Positions 7,924-18,005 of a DNA stretch of 64,000 bases are shown piece by piece (within the stretch, counting starts at the first letter, position 1; every line of letters starts with the position of its first letter). The notes beneath the pieces were generated by a model. The model did no database searches, was not told the DNA's origin, and saw only the letters and a list, made by a program, of their open reading frames with translations. The stretch is taken from NCBI RefSeq assembly GCF_001570485.1, contig NZ_BCTA01000028.1, positions 310,001 to 374,000 on the forward strand. The letters are read 5' to 3'. The stretch is from Mycolicibacterium novocastrense (GTDB taxonomy: Bacteria; Actinomycetota; Actinomycetes; Mycobacteriales; Mycobacteriaceae). Position numbers and translations under genes: made by a program.

Positions 7924-10900
7924 GTGGCTCAGCCGTCTCGCGACCCCGCCGTCTTGCTCCTGTCCACCTCGGACACCGACCTGATCACCGCCCGGTCCAG
8001 CGGCGCCAACTACCGGTGGGCGAACCCGTCGCGACTGGTGGACGGCGAACTCGGCGAACTGCTGCGCGGTACGGACATCGTGGTGGTGCGCATCCTCGGG
8101 AGTTACCGCGCTTGGCAGGACGGCATCGACGAGGTGGTGGCCAGCGGAGTGCCCGCGGTCGTCGTCAGCGGCGAGCAGTCGCCGGACGCGGAGCTGATGC
8201 GGCATTCGACCACGCCCGCCGGGGTCGCGCTGCAGGCGCACGTCTATCTGGCTCAGGGCGGCGTTTCGAACCTGCGCCACCTGCACGCGTTCCTGTGCGA
8301 CACGGTGTTGATGACCGGCTTCGGGTTCTCCCCACCCGAGAGCACGCCCCTGTGGGGAGTGGTGCCCCGAGACGGCGGCGGCGACGGTCCCACGGTCGCG
8401 GTGCTCTACTACCGCGCGCAGCACCTCGCGGGCAACACCGCCTACGTCGAGGCGCTCTGTGATGCGATCGAGGATGCCGGTGGCCGTGCGCTGCCGGTGT
8501 TCTGCGCGTCGCTGCGCACCGCCGACGCGGACCTGCTCGAGTTGCTCGCGACGGCCGACGCGCTGATCACGACGGTGCTCGCAGCAGGCGGCGCCACCCC
8601 GTCGAGCGTGTCGGCCGGCGGCACGGATGACGCGTGGAACGTCGCGCATCTTGCGGCGCTGGATGTCCCGATCCTGCAAGGGTTGTGCCTGACGAGTTCT
8701 CGGGCTCAGTGGCAGAACAACGACGACGGACTCTCGCCGCTCGACGTCGCGACGCAGGTCGCCGTGCCGGAGTTCGACGGACGCATCATCACGGTGCCGT
8801 TCTCGTTCAAGGAGATCGACGACGAGGGCCTGACCTCATACGTGCCCGATCCTGAACGGTGCGCGCGCGTCGCCGGGCTGGCCGTCCGCCACGCCCGGCT
8901 GCGGTCGATCCCGCTGCAGGACAAGAGGATCGCGGTCGTCTTCTCCGCCTACCCGACCAAGCACGCCCGCATCGGCAACGCCGTCGGCCTCGATACGCCC
9001 GCCAGCGCCATCGCGTTGCTGCGCGCGATGCGCGAGCACGGCTACCGCATCGACCATGTCCCGGGCCTGGACGCCGGCGATGGGGACGCGCTCATCCACG
9101 CGCTGATCGAACGCGGCGGCCAGGACCCCGACTGGCTGACCGAAGGGCAGCTCGAGGGAAACCCGATCCGGGTGTCGGCCAACGACTATCGCGAATGGTT
9201 CGCCACGCTGCCCGCCGAGCTCACCGATGCGATCGTCGAGCACTGGGGTCCGCCGCCGGGGGAGATGTTCGTCGACCGCAGCGCCGATCCGGACGGTGAG
9301 ATCGTCATCGCGGCCCTGCAGGCGGGCAACGTCGTCCTGATGGTGCAGCCGCCACGCGGTTTCGGCGAGAATCCGGTCGCGATCTACCACGACCCGGATC
9401 TGCCGCCGAGCCACCATTATCTGGCCGCGTACCGGTGGATCGAGTCGGTGTTCGGTGCCGATGCGGTCGTGCATCTCGGCAAGCACGGCAACCTGGAGTG
9501 GCTGCCGGGTAAGACGCTTGGCATGTCGGCGGCCTGCGGATCCGATGCCGCTCTGGGCAGCCTGCCGCTGATCTACCCGTTTCTGGTCAACGATCCCGGT
9601 GAGGGCACCCAGGCCAAGCGTCGCGCGCACGCCACCCTCGTCGACCATTTGATCCCGCCCATGGCGCGCGCCGAAACCTACGGTGACATCGCGCGTTTGG
9701 AGCAGCTGCTCGACGAGCACGCGAATGTGTCGGCACTCGACCCCGGCAAGCTGCCCGCGATCCGCCAGCAGATCTGGACGCTGATGCGCGCCGCGAAGAT
9801 GGACCACGACCTCGGCCTCGAGGAGCGGCCCGAAGAGGACTCGTTTGACGACATGCTGCTGCATGTCGACGGCTGGCTCTGCGAGATCAAAGACGTTCAG
9901 ATCCGCGACGGCCTGCACATCCTCGGCCAAACGCCAAGCGGGGAGGACGAACTGGACCTGGTGCTGGCGGTGCTCCGGGCCCGTCAGCTGTTCGGCGGCG
10001 AGCAGACGGTGCCCGGACTTCGCCAGGCACTCGGCCTCGCCGAGGACGGCCACGACGAACGCACCGCCGTCGATGCCGCCGAAGCGCAAGCCCGGAAACT
10101 GGTGGCCGCGCTGCAGGATTCGGGATGGAACTCCGAGATGGTCGACACGTTGACCGACAACGCCGACGTTGCCGCGGTGCTGCGGTTCGCCGCCACCGAA
10201 GTGGTGCCGCGGCTCGCGGGCACGGCAGAGGAGATCACCCAGATCCTTCGGGCGCTCGACGGACGTTTCATCGCCGCCGGCCCCTCGGGGTCACCGCTGC
10301 GCGGGCTGGTCAACGTGCTGCCCACGGGGCGCAACTTCTACTCGGTCGACCCGAAGGCGGTGCCGTCGCGGCTGGCGTGGGAAACCGGTGTGGCGATGGC
10401 CGATTCGCTGCTGGCCCGGTACCGCGACGACTACGGCGACTGGCCGCGGTCGGTCGGTCTGTCGGTATGGGGCACATCGGCCATGCGGACCGCCGGTGAC
10501 GACATCGCCGAGGTGCTCGCCCTACTGGGTGTGCGCCCCGTGTGGGACGAGGCGTCGCGGCGAGTGGTCGACCTCGAACCGATCGCGCTGGCCGACCTGG
10601 GCAGGCCCCGCATCGACGTCACCGTGCGCATCTCCGGGTTCTTCCGGGACGCCTTCCCGCACGTCGTCACGATGCTCGACGACGCCGTGGCGCTCGTGGC
10701 CGGACTCGACGAAGCAGCCGAGGACAACTACGTCCGTGCGCACGCCCAGGCCGACCTCGCCGAGCACGGCGACGAGCGCCGGTCCACCACAAGGATTTTC
10801 GGCTCGAAGCCGGGCACGTACGGTGCCGGGCTGCTGCAGCTGATCGACAGCCGCAACTGGCGCGACGACGCCGACCTCGCCGAGGTGTACACGGCGTGGG

Positions 10901-11505
10901 GCGGATTCGCCTACGGCCGCGGTCTGGACGGAGCCGCCGCCAGCGACGATATGAGCCGGCAGTACCGCCGGATCGCGGTGGCGGCCAAGAACACCGACAC
11001 CCGCGAACACGACATCGCCGATTCCGACGACTACTTCCAGTACCACGGCGGCATGATCGCCACCGTTCGTGCGTTGACCGGCAAGGACCCCGCCGCCTAC
11101 ATCGGCGACAACACCCGACCCGACGCCGTGCGCACCCGCACCCTGTCCGAGGAGACCACCCGGGTGTTTCGCGCCCGCGTGGTCAACCCGCGCTGGATCA
11201 ACGCGATGCGCAGGCACGGCTACAAGGGCGCGTTCGAGATGGCCGCCACGGTCGACTACCTGTTCGGCTACGACGCCACCGCCGGCGTGATGGCGGACTG
11301 GATGTACGAGCGGCTGTCGGCGGAATACGTGCTCGACGACGAGAACCGCAAATTCATGACCGAATCCAATCCGTGGGCGCTGCACGGTATGGCCGAACGG
11401 CTCCTGGAGGCCGCCGACCGCGGTATGTGGGCGGCACCCGAACAGGCGACGCTCGACGGATTGCGCAAGGTGCTGCTGGAGACCGAAGGCGACCTGGAGG
11501 GCTAG
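7924..11505 (+). CDS. cobN: Cobaltochelatase large subunit CobN
   Basis: A 1193-residue CobN, close to the usual mycobacterial length. Together with CobS and CobT (not in the window) it inserts Co2+ into hydrogenobyrinic acid a,c-diamide with ATP in the cytoplasm. The N-terminus LLLSTSDTDLITARSSGANY matches known CobN proteins. Blocks typical of the CobN/magnesium-chelatase H family include HLGKHGNLEWLPGKTLGMS, LPTGRNFYSVDP and RVVNPRWINAMRRHGYKGA. GTG at 7924 is used because the nearby ATG at 7917 is out of frame. The start is preceded by a G-run rather than a classic Shine-Dalgarno. No convincing cobalamin riboswitch was found upstream. Confidence 0.96.
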   Translation: MAQPSRDPAVLLLSTSDTDLITARSSGANYRWANPSRLVDGELGELLRGTDIVVVRILGSYRAWQDGIDEVVASGVPAVVVSGEQSPDAELMRHSTTPAGVALQAHVYLAQGGVSNLRHLHAFLCDTVLMTGFGFSPPESTPLWGVVPRDGGGDGPTVAVLYYRAQHLAGNTAYVEALCDAIEDAGGRALPVFCASLRTADADLLELLATADALITTVLAAGGATPSSVSAGGTDDAWNVAHLAALDVPILQGLCLTSSRAQWQNNDDGLSPLDVATQVAVPEFDGRIITVPFSFKEIDDEGLTSYVPDPERCARVAGLAVRHARLRSIPLQDKRIAVVFSAYPTKHARIGNAVGLDTPASAIALLRAMREHGYRIDHVPGLDAGDGDALIHALIERGGQDPDWLTEGQLEGNPIRVSANDYREWFATLPAELTDAIVEHWGPPPGEMFVDRSADPDGEIVIAALQAGNVVLMVQPPRGFGENPVAIYHDPDLPPSHHYLAAYRWIESVFGADAVVHLGKHGNLEWLPGKTLGMSAACGSDAALGSLPLIYPFLVNDPGEGTQAKRRAHATLVDHLIPPMARAETYGDIARLEQLLDEHANVSALDPGKLPAIRQQIWTLMRAAKMDHDLGLEERPEEDSFDDMLLHVDGWLCEIKDVQIRDGLHILGQTPSGEDELDLVLAVLRARQLFGGEQTVPGLRQALGLAEDGHDERTAVDAAEAQARKLVAALQDSGWNSEMVDTLTDNADVAAVLRFAATEVVPRLAGTAEEITQILRALDGRFIAAGPSGSPLRGLVNVLPTGRNFYSVDPKAVPSRLAWETGVAMADSLLARYRDDYGDWPRSVGLSVWGTSAMRTAGDDIAEVLALLGVRPVWDEASRRVVDLEPIALADLGRPRIDVTVRISGFFRDAFPHVVTMLDDAVALVAGLDEAAEDNYVRAHAQADLAEHGDERRSTTRIFGSKPGTYGAGLLQLIDSRNWRDDADLAEVYTAWGGFAYGRGLDGAAASDDMSRQYRRIAVAAKNTDTREHDIADSDDYFQYHGGMIATVRALTGKDPAAYIGDNTRPDAVRTRTLSEETTRVFRARVVNPRWINAMRRHGYKGAFEMAATVDYLFGYDATAGVMADWMYERLSAEYVLDDENRKFMTESNPWALHGMAERLLEAADRGMWAAPEQATLDGLRKVLLETEGDLEG

Positions 11506-11508
11506 GTT
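11503..11508 (+). promoter_or_regulatory. Possible -10 box for a leaderless transcript (TAGGTT)
   Basis: TAGGTT fits the mycobacterial -10 pattern TANNNT and lies exactly 6 nt before the GTG of the next gene; its first three bases are the cobN stop codon. This spacing would put the transcription start on the start codon. No clear -35 or Shine-Dalgarno is visible. Confidence 0.4.
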
Positions 11509-11514
11509 GGTGTC

Positions 11515-11895
11515 GTGTCTGCCACCTTTGCCGATGTCGCGAAATCCGAGTACATCCTGCTGACCACGTTCACCAAGGACGGCAGACCCAAGCCGACACC
11601 CATCTGGGCGGTGCCCGACGGCGACGGCCTGATCGCCATCACGCAGGAGAAGTCGTGGAAGGTCAAGCGGATCCGCAACACCCCACGCGTGACCATCGCG
11701 CCGTGCGACATGCGCGGCAACCCCAAGGGCGAGGCCGTCGACGCCGTCGCGGCTGTTCTGGACAAGTCGGCCAACGGCGCGACTTACGACGCCATCGGCA
11801 AGCGCTACGGGCTGCTGGGCAAGACGTTCAACGTTTTCTCCAAGCTGCGCGGGGGAATGAAGAACAACGTGACCATCGAGATCAAGCCGGGCTGA
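11515..11895 (+). CDS. PPOX-class (F420-dependent type) oxidoreductase, Rv2061c-like
   Basis: A 126-residue split-barrel protein of the pyridoxamine-phosphate-oxidase-like class that includes many F420- or FMN-binding mycobacterial reductases. The N-terminus has YILLTTFTKDGRPKPTPIWA and the family core KVKRIRNTPRVTIAPCDMRG, the usual cofactor phosphate-binding region. It starts at a GTG 9 bp after cobN, the position of Rv2061c beside cobN in M. tuberculosis. A near-identical fold is repeated in the next gene, 2 bp later, suggesting tandem duplication. Substrate unknown. Confidence 0.85.
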   Translation: MSATFADVAKSEYILLTTFTKDGRPKPTPIWAVPDGDGLIAITQEKSWKVKRIRNTPRVTIAPCDMRGNPKGEAVDAVAAVLDKSANGATYDAIGKRYGLLGKTFNVFSKLRGGMKNNVTIEIKPG

Positions 11896-11897
11896 CC

Positions 11898-12284
11898 ATG
11901 GCTGACACGTTCGGCGACGTCGCCCGCTCGAAGTACATTCTGCTGACCACCTTCACCAAGGACGGCAAGCCCAAGCCCACCCCGATCTGGGGTGCGCCCG
12001 AGGACGGCAAGCTGCTCGTCATCACCGACGACGGGTCGTGGAAAACCAAGCGCATCAACAACACTCCGCGGGTGACGATCCAGAAGTCGACGGCGTTGGG
12101 CAAGCCGAAAGGCGGTCCGGTGGAGGCCGTCGCCAGGGTGCTGCCCAAGGAGGAGACCCGCCGCGTCTTCGACAAGGTCACCAGGCGCTACTGGTGGCAC
12201 GCGTGGTGGTGGATCCCGCAGGCACTCTTCCGTGGCGGCATCGACAAGGTTCACATCGGAATCGAGATCAAGCCCGCGGGGTAG
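11898..12284 (+). CDS. PPOX-class (F420-dependent type) oxidoreductase, tandem paralogue
   Basis: A 128-residue paralogue of the preceding protein. Both share the block YILLTTFTKDGKPKPTPIW near residue 13, but they diverge after about residue 75. This copy has a tryptophan-rich stretch RRYWWHAWWWIPQ near residue 100 that is missing from its neighbour and may line a hydrophobic pocket. ATG at 11898 is 2 bp after the upstream stop, so translation is probably coupled. The 3' end overlaps the convergent hydrolase gene by 17 bp. Confidence 0.85.
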   Translation: MADTFGDVARSKYILLTTFTKDGKPKPTPIWGAPEDGKLLVITDDGSWKTKRINNTPRVTIQKSTALGKPKGGPVEAVARVLPKEETRRVFDKVTRRYWWHAWWWIPQALFRGGIDKVHIGIEIKPAG

Positions 12285-12975
12285 CCGTCAGGTGTTCGCC
12301 GAAAAATCCGAACACCCGCGCCCAGGCGTCGTTGGCCGCCGCCTCGTTGTAGCCGAACCCGGTGATCCGCAACAGCGGTTGGCCCGGCAGCTTGTTCGCG
12401 AAGCTGTGCCCGGCGTCCGGATACACCTTGATGTCTGCCGCAATACCCTTGTCCGCGACTACTTTTCGCAACTTGTCCGCCGCACCGATGCCGATCGGGT
12501 CGCGCCTGCCGAAGCTCGCGACGATCGGGCACGCCCCGGTCAGCGTCTCGTCGAGACGGCGGGGGAGCGGGGTGCCGTAGAACGGTGCCGACGCGCCGAA
12601 CCCCTGCGGCGACATCACCAGCGCGAACTGCCCGCCCATGCAGAAGCCGGCGATGCCGACCGCGCCGGTGCACTCGGGCAGGCCCAGCACATGGTCACGG
12701 GCGGCCAGGATGTCGTCGAGCGCGCGACCGCGCTTGGAAAGCAGTTCGCGGAACACCCGGGTGATGCAGCGGGCCCGGCCACCGCGCGCGTACAGGTCGG
12801 GAGTGATCGCGATGTAGCCTGCCTCGGCGATGCGCGCCGATATCGCCTCGTTGTCCGGCCCGTAGCCGATCGCGTCGTGCACGACCACGACCGCCGGCCA
12901 CGGACCCTCGCCACCCGGCGTCGACAGCAACGCGTCGATCGGACCGCCCGGTGTATCGATCTTGATCGTGGCCAC
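12268..12975 (-). CDS. Dienelactone hydrolase family protein (Rv2054-like)
   Basis: A 235-residue alpha/beta hydrolase of the dienelactone hydrolase family. The nucleophile elbow is GFCMGG with Cys as nucleophile, the usual arrangement in this family, and the histidine is in DAGHSFANK. The acidic residue is probably in SFGRRDPIG. Such enzymes open lactones or esters in the cytosol. A GTG start at 12975 is favoured by TAGATT exactly 6 nt upstream (12982-12987), suggesting a leaderless mRNA. Its place near fxsA matches Rv2054. Confidence 0.86.
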   Translation of the reverse strand: MATIKIDTPGGPIDALLSTPGGEGPWPAVVVVHDAIGYGPDNEAISARIAEAGYIAITPDLYARGGRARCITRVFRELLSKRGRALDDILAARDHVLGLPECTGAVGIAGFCMGGQFALVMSPQGFGASAPFYGTPLPRRLDETLTGACPIVASFGRRDPIGIGAADKLRKVVADKGIAADIKVYPDAGHSFANKLPGQPLLRITGFGYNEAAANDAWARVFGFFGEHLTATPRA

Positions 12976-12981
12976 ACCGCC

Positions 12982-12987
12982 AATCTA
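12982..12987 (-). promoter_or_regulatory. Possible -10 box for a leaderless transcript (TAGATT)
   Basis: On the minus strand TAGATT (TANNNT) is followed by six bases and then the GTG of the dienelactone hydrolase gene. No Shine-Dalgarno is present. Confidence 0.45.
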
Positions 12988-13022
12988 CGGAACCCTCGAG
13001 GCCGTCCGGACGTTTACCCCGT

Positions 13023-13529
13023 ATGGCGATGCGGCTGTTTGTCCTCTATGTGGTCATCGAGATCGCGGTCGTGGTGGCCCTGGTGTCGACGATCGGCATC
13101 GGCTGGACGCTACTGGCGCTGCTCACCACGTTCGTGCTGGGTTTCGCGCTGGCAGGGTCGCAGGTCAGGCGTCATATCGGCAGGTTGCGCTCGGGCCTGA
13201 CCCCGGCGACCCTGCACGGTACCGCCGCCGACAGCGTCCTCGTCGCGCTCGGCACCGTGCTGGTCGTGATTCCGGGTCTGGCCAGTTCGGTGGCGGGGGT
13301 GCTGCTCCTGCTGCCGCCGACGCGGGCCGCGGGCCGCCCGCTGGTGACCGCGCTCGCCGCGCGCCGGATGCCGCTGATCACCGCCGGAATGGCCGGGTGG
13401 GGGGCGGCCACCAACCGGCGTGACTCGGCCACCCAGCACGGTGACTACATCGACGGCGAGGTCGTCGACGTGGTCGACGTCGAACCGCCCGCCGTGGAGC
13501 GCCCGCGTCCCACCACCGACGGGCTGTGA
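13023..13529 (+). CDS. fxsA: FxsA family membrane protein
   Basis: A 168-residue membrane protein of the FxsA (cytoplasmic membrane) family. Two hydrophobic segments lie at the N-terminus (RLFVLYVVIEIAVVVALV and GWTLLALLTTFVLGFALAG) and a third in VLVALGTVLVVIPGLASSVA. The acidic C-terminal tail after about residue 125 should be cytosolic. E. coli FxsA overproduction suppresses phage T7 exclusion by F; the mycobacterial role is unknown. ATG at 13023 or the second ATG two codons later could be the start. The gene is divergent from the hydrolase with 47 bp between. Confidence 0.88.
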   Translation: MAMRLFVLYVVIEIAVVVALVSTIGIGWTLLALLTTFVLGFALAGSQVRRHIGRLRSGLTPATLHGTAADSVLVALGTVLVVIPGLASSVAGVLLLLPPTRAAGRPLVTALAARRMPLITAGMAGWGAATNRRDSATQHGDYIDGEVVDVVDVEPPAVERPRPTTDGL

Positions 13530-13542
13530 GAACCTCCCGTAG

Positions 13543-15129
13543 GTGACGACCCTTCTGCTCAACGGGCGGGTGCACAGCCCCGCCATGCCCGACGCCACGG
13601 CGCTGGCCGTGCGCGACGGTGTGATCGCATGGTTGGGCAGCGACGACGTCGGCCGCAGCCAGTTCCCCGACGCGCAGGTCATCGACCTCGACGGTGCCTT
13701 CGTCGCACCCGGCTTCGTCGACAGCCACATCCATCTCACCGCCACCGGGCTCACGCTCGCCGGGCTCGATCTGCGGGCCGCCGCCTCGCTTCAACACTGC
13801 CTGCAACTGCTCGCCGACCATGCCCGCAGCCACCCTGACGGTCCGATCTGGGCGCACGGCTGGGACGAGTCGACATGGCCGCAGCGCACCCCGCCCAGCA
13901 CCGATGACATCGACGCCGTCGTGGGGGACCGGCCGACCTACCTCGCCAGGGTCGACGTGCACTCGGCCGCGGCGTCCACCGCGCTGCGCACGCGGTGCCC
14001 GGGCCTGGCCGACGCGGCCGGATACGACCCGCAGCGGCCGCTGACCAGCGACGCCCATCACCTGGTCCGCGCCGCCGCGCGGGCCGGGCTGACCGCCCCA
14101 CAGCGTGCCGACGCGCGCACCGCCGCGCTCAACGCGGTGGCGGCGCACGGCATCGTCGCGGTGCACGAATGCGCGGGCCCCGACATCGGCGGCCTCGACG
14201 ACTGGGATGAGATCCGCGCCCTCGACCACGGCGTCGATGTCGTCGGCTACTGGGGTGAAGCGGTCACCACGGCCGACCAGGCACGCGCACTGATCGAACG
14301 CACCGGCGCGCGCGGCCTGGCGGGCGACCTGTTCGTCGACGGAGCGCTCGGGTCGCGCACGGCCTGGCTGCACGAGCCCTACGACGACGCGCCCGGCTGC
14401 GTGGGCAACACCTACCTCGCCCCCGACGCCATCGCCGCCCACCTGCAGGCGTGCACGGAGGCGGGTATCGCGGCCGGCTTCCACGCGATCGGCGACGCCG
14501 CCGTGACCGCGGTGGTCGACGCCCTCGAGTCCGTCGTCGCCTCCTCGGGCGCTCCCGCGGTCGCCCGGTGCGGGCATCGACTCGAACATCTGGAGATGGT
14601 CACCTCAGAACAGGCGCACAAGCTCGGCGCCTGGGGTGTGCTCGCCAGCATGCAACCGAATTTCGATGCGCTCTGGGGCGGCGAAACCGGCATGTACGCC
14701 CAGCGTCTCGGGCCGCAGCGAGCCCGATCGCTGAACCCGTTCGCGCTGTTAGCATCCCAAGGCGTGCCCCTCGCCTTCGGCTCGGACAGCCCCGTCACCG
14801 GGATCGACCCCTGGGCGACACTGCGCGCGGCGACGCGACACCAGACGCCGGGCAGTGCGCTCTCGGCGCGTGCGGCGTTCGCAGCGCTCACCCGAGGTGC
14901 GTGGCGCGCCGCCGGCGTTCGAGACGGGTTGGCGGGCACCCTCGTTCCCGGGGCACCGGCCTCGTACGCGATCTGGGAAGCCGACGAACTCGAGGTGAGT
15001 GCCCCCGCCGACGCGGTGCAACGGTGGTCCACCGACCAGCGGTCGCGGGTGCCGGCGTTGCCGCGACTCGACGGCCCGTCACCCCGGTGTCGGCAGACGG
15101 TCCATCGGGGTGTCGTCATCCATGGCTGA
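13543..15129 (+). CDS. Metal-dependent amidohydrolase, YtcJ-like
   Basis: A 528-residue cytosolic hydrolase of the YtcJ-like amidohydrolase-3 family. It begins with a short beta-sandwich ([10 protein letters not shown]) followed by the metal-binding [13 protein letters not shown] near residue 60. Later metal-ligand regions include [18 protein letters not shown] and [11 protein letters not shown], and the last, [14 protein letters not shown], supplies the aspartate. Start is GTG at 13543, 13 bp after fxsA. It overlaps lnt by 8 bp, so the three genes look like one operon with ppm. Substrate not predictable; amides, carbamates and formamides are all known in the family. Confidence 0.85.
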   Translation: MTTLLLNGRVHSPAMPDATALAVRDGVIAWLGSDDVGRSQFPDAQVIDLDGAFVAPGFVDSHIHLTATGLTLAGLDLRAAASLQHCLQLLADHARSHPDGPIWAHGWDESTWPQRTPPSTDDIDAVVGDRPTYLARVDVHSAAASTALRTRCPGLADAAGYDPQRPLTSDAHHLVRAAARAGLTAPQRADARTAALNAVAAHGIVAVHECAGPDIGGLDDWDEIRALDHGVDVVGYWGEAVTTADQARALIERTGARGLAGDLFVDGALGSRTAWLHEPYDDAPGCVGNTYLAPDAIAAHLQACTEAGIAAGFHAIGDAAVTAVVDALESVVASSGAPAVARCGHRLEHLEMVTSEQAHKLGAWGVLASMQPNFDALWGGETGMYAQRLGPQRARSLNPFALLASQGVPLAFGSDSPVTGIDPWATLRAATRHQTPGSALSARAAFAALTRGAWRAAGVRDGLAGTLVPGAPASYAIWEADELEVSAPADAVQRWSTDQRSRVPALPRLDGPSPRCRQTVHRGVVIHG

Positions 15130-16762
15130 AACTCCCTCGAAGGCAAGGCGGTTCGGTCAGGTGATGGTGGACCGGCTACCACAGCTGGGCGTCGCGATCG
15201 TCGCCGGCGTGCTGCTGTGTTTGAGCTTCCCGCCGTTTGGATGGTGGTATCTGGGCTTCGTCGCGTTCGCACTGTTGGCGTGGGTATTGACACGCGAAAC
15301 CACCACGGTGCGAGGCGGATTCGGCTACGGGTTCCTGTTCGGGGCGGCTTTCTACCTGCCGCTGCTGCCGTGGGTGGGGGCGTTCGTCGGGCCGTTCCCG
15401 TGGATCGGGCTGTCGCTCGCCGAGGCGGTGTTTCCCGCGCTGTTCGGGGCGGCCGCTGTGGTGGTTCGCCGGCTCCCGGGCTGGCCGCTGTGGTTCGCCG
15501 GGTTGTGGGCCGCGCAGGAGTGGCTCAAGTCGACGGTGCCGTTCGGCGGATTCCCCTGGGGCGTCGTCGCTTACGGCCAGACGGAGAGCCCGCTGCGGTC
15601 GATCGCGCAGCTCGGCGGGGCGCCGCTGCTGTCCTTCGCGGTCGTGCTCGTCGGGTTCAGCTTGGCGGCAATGGTTTTCGAGGTCATCCAGTGGTGGCGG
15701 CGTGACGATGCGCAGAAAGCCGCACCGCCGGCCGTGGTGGTGCCCGGCCTGTGCATCAGCGCCGTGCTGCTAGTCACTGCGCTGACATGGCCGCACGTGC
15801 GCCAGTCGGGTCTGGGCGCCGGCGACGAGCACTCGGTCACCGTCGCCGTCGTCCAGGGCAATGTGCCCCGGCTCGGACTGGACTTCAACGCCCAGCGTCG
15901 CGCCGTGCTCGACAACCACGTCCGCGAGACGTTGCGGCTGGCCGAGGACGTGCGGGCGGGGCGGGCGCCGCGGCCGATGTTCGTCGTCTGGCCCGAGAAT
16001 TCCTCCGACATCGATCCACTGGCCAACCCCGACGCCCATGAGCTGATCTCCTCAGCCGCCGAAGCCATCGACGCGCCGATCCTCGTCGGCGCGGTCGTCG
16101 AGGCGCCCGGCGCCACGCCCGAGGAGCCGACCACGACGAACTCGGTGATCGTGTGGAACCCGGGCAGCGGTCCCGGCGAGCGCCACGACAAGCAGATCGT
16201 GCAGCCGTTCGGCGAGTACCTGCCGTGGCGCGGGTTCTTCCGCAACTTCTCCGAGTACGCCGACCGCGCCGGTTACTTCGTACCGGGGGACGGAACAGGC
16301 GTCGTGCACCCGGCCGGTGTGCCGGTGGGGGTGGCGACGTGCTGGGAGGTGATCTTCGACCGTGCGCCGCGCGAGTCGGTGCGCAACGGCGCCCAAATGC
16401 TGGTCGTGCCGTCCAACAACGCGACGTTCACCGAGTCCATGAGCGAGCAGCAACTCGCCTTCGCCCGGCTGCGTGCTGTCGAACACGACCGCTACGTCGT
16501 GGTGGCGGGCACGACGGGGATCAGCGCGATCATCTCGCCGGACGGCCGTGAGCTGGCTCGCACCGCGTTCTACGAACCCGCGTATCTGGACTCCGCGGTA
16601 CGGCTGAAAACCCAGCTCAGCGCCGCGACACGGTTCGGGCCGCTGGTGGAGGGGCTGCTCATCGCCCTCGGCGTGGGCAGCCTGCTCACCGCGATACTGC
16701 ACAATAAAAGCTTTGTGCGTCGCCGCGTGGGCGGCGGCACCACAGACAGAGGAGCCACATGA
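15122..16762 (+). CDS. lnt: Apolipoprotein N-acyltransferase Lnt
   Basis: A 546-residue membrane enzyme that adds the third acyl chain to lipoproteins. The N-terminal half has about six hydrophobic helices; the C-terminal half is a carbon-nitrogen hydrolase domain. The catalytic triad is visible as E in [10 protein letters not shown] in [14 protein letters not shown] and C in [11 protein letters not shown] last hydrophobic helix ([16 protein letters not shown]) returns the chain to the membrane. In M. tuberculosis this domain is fused to Ppm as Ppm1 (Rv2051c). Here the two are separate and overlap by ATGA, as in M. smegmatis. ATG at 15122 lies inside the end of the amidohydrolase gene. Confidence 0.94.
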   Translation: MAETPSKARRFGQVMVDRLPQLGVAIVAGVLLCLSFPPFGWWYLGFVAFALLAWVLTRETTTVRGGFGYGFLFGAAFYLPLLPWVGAFVGPFPWIGLSLAEAVFPALFGAAAVVVRRLPGWPLWFAGLWAAQEWLKSTVPFGGFPWGVVAYGQTESPLRSIAQLGGAPLLSFAVVLVGFSLAAMVFEVIQWWRRDDAQKAAPPAVVVPGLCISAVLLVTALTWPHVRQSGLGAGDEHSVTVAVVQGNVPRLGLDFNAQRRAVLDNHVRETLRLAEDVRAGRAPRPMFVVWPENSSDIDPLANPDAHELISSAAEAIDAPILVGAVVEAPGATPEEPTTTNSVIVWNPGSGPGERHDKQIVQPFGEYLPWRGFFRNFSEYADRAGYFVPGDGTGVVHPAGVPVGVATCWEVIFDRAPRESVRNGAQMLVVPSNNATFTESMSEQQLAFARLRAVEHDRYVVVAGTTGISAIISPDGRELARTAFYEPAYLDSAVRLKTQLSAATRFGPLVEGLLIALGVGSLLTAILHNKSFVRRRVGGGTTDRGAT

Positions 16763-17535
16763 CGACGGGCCGGGACCCGGGCGAGCGACCCAGCCAGCGC
16801 ACGCTGGTCATCATCCCCACGTACAACGAGCGGGAGAACCTTCCGCTGATCGTCGATCGCGTCCAGAAGGCGCTGTCCGACGTCCACATCCTGATCGTCG
16901 ATGACGGCAGCCCCGACGGCACCGGCAGGCTCGCCGACGAACGGGCCCTCGCCGACCCCGACCGCATCCACGTCATGCACCGCAATGCCAAGGGTGGTCT
17001 GGGCGCGGCGTACCTGGCCGGGTTTGCCTGGGGGCTCAGCCGCGAGTACTCCGTGCTGGTGGAGATGGACGCCGACGGCAGCCACCCGCCCGAACAGCTG
17101 TACCGGTTGCTCGACGCCATCGACGGCGGCGCCGACCTGGTGATCGGTTCGCGTTATGTGCCCGGCGGAGAGGTCCGCAACTGGCCGCGCCGCCGCCTGC
17201 TGCTGTCGCGGACCGCCAACGGTTATTCGCGCATCCTGCTCGGCGTCGACATCCACGACATCACCGCCGGTTATCGCGCCTACCGCCGCGAGGTGCTGGA
17301 AAAGATCGACCTGAGCGCGGTCGACTCGAAGGGGTACTGCTTCCAGATCGACCTGACCTGGCGCACGATCAACAACGGGTTCGTCGTCGTGGAAGTGCCC
17401 ATCACCTTCACCGAACGCGAGTTCGGCCAGTCCAAGATGAGCGGGTCCAATATCCGCGAGGCGTTGTTCAAGGTCGCGGAGTGGGGTCTGCGCGGCCGTA
17501 TCGACCGCGGCCGCGGGGCCCGCGTCACGCGCTGA
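16759..17535 (+). CDS. ppm: Polyprenol monophosphomannose synthase Ppm
   Basis: A 258-residue GT2 glycosyltransferase that transfers mannose from GDP-mannose to polyprenyl phosphate, giving the mannose donor for lipoarabinomannan, higher mannosides and protein O-mannosylation. The N-terminus [19 protein letters not shown] and the acidic motifs [12 protein letters not shown] and [11 protein letters not shown] (DxD-type metal site) are clear. Later motifs GSRYVPGG and [13 protein letters not shown] fit dolichol-phosphate mannose synthases. It has no membrane segments, so contact with Lnt, encoded just upstream with an ATGA overlap, probably places it at the membrane. Confidence 0.95.
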   Translation: MTTGRDPGERPSQRTLVIIPTYNERENLPLIVDRVQKALSDVHILIVDDGSPDGTGRLADERALADPDRIHVMHRNAKGGLGAAYLAGFAWGLSREYSVLVEMDADGSHPPEQLYRLLDAIDGGADLVIGSRYVPGGEVRNWPRRRLLLSRTANGYSRILLGVDIHDITAGYRAYRREVLEKIDLSAVDSKGYCFQIDLTWRTINNGFVVVEVPITFTEREFGQSKMSGSNIREALFKVAEWGLRGRIDRGRGARVTR

Positions 17536-17551
17536 CCCTCACCCCACCCTC

Positions 17552-17614
17552 CGCGAGTGACCGTGTTCGCACCGCAACACGCCGTGCTTTCGTGGCGTGA
17601 AGCGGTCGCTCGCG
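17552..17614. repeat. ~60-bp palindrome between ppm and rbpA (repeat family, divergent copy)
   Basis: Arms CGCGAGTGACCG and CGGTCGCTCGCG pair with one mismatch around a core with CAACACGCCG. Layout and arms resemble the elements at 7753, 27301 and 27723, though this copy is the most divergent. It lies between convergent ppm and rbpA and could serve as a bidirectional terminator. Confidence 0.5.
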
Positions 17615-17627
17615 GTGAACGACGGGG

Positions 17628-17963
17628 TCAGCCGCGGCGGCGGGCCTTGATGATGTCGAGCCGCTCCTTGAGCAGTTCCTCGAGCTCCTCGATCGACCGG
17701 CGCTCGAGCAGCATGTCCCAGTGCGTGCGCGGCGGCTTGGTCTTCTTCGGCTCGGGGGCGTCACCCTCGATCAGGGTGCCTTCCATGCCGTTACGGCACA
17801 GCCAGGTGTGGGGGATCTCGGCGTCGTCGGCGAACGGGACGTCGAACTCTTCACCGTTGTCGGTGCGGTACCGCGCGACCTGACGCGGCGCCAAGTCGTG
17901 GTTGCGGTCGGTCTCGTAGCTCACGGCTCCGAGGCGACTTCCCCTCAAGACGCGATCAGCCAT
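17628..17963 (-). CDS. rbpA: RNA polymerase-binding protein RbpA
   Basis: A 111-residue actinobacterial transcription factor that binds the RNA polymerase beta' and sigma-A subunits, stabilises open promoter complexes and affects rifampicin sensitivity. The family start MADRVLRGSRLGAVSYETDR is exact. A beta-barrel core carries VPFADDAEIPHTWLCRNG, and the C-terminal sigma-interacting helix reads RSIEELEELLKERLDIIKA. ATG at 17963 is chosen over an upstream in-frame start at 18047 because GAGGAG lies about 10 bp before it and the known N-terminus begins there. An ECF-type promoter lies upstream. Confidence 0.97.
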   Translation of the reverse strand: MADRVLRGSRLGAVSYETDRNHDLAPRQVARYRTDNGEEFDVPFADDAEIPHTWLCRNGMEGTLIEGDAPEPKKTKPPRTHWDMLLERRSIEELEELLKERLDIIKARRRG

Positions 17964-18005
17964 CGTCAAACACTCCTCGATCAGCGCGTTATTGTCCGAA
18001 TCATC

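Noticed and set aside
8836..10089. A 417-codon minus-strand frame inside cobN
   Set aside because: Shadow of cobN with no recognisable domain or ribosome site.
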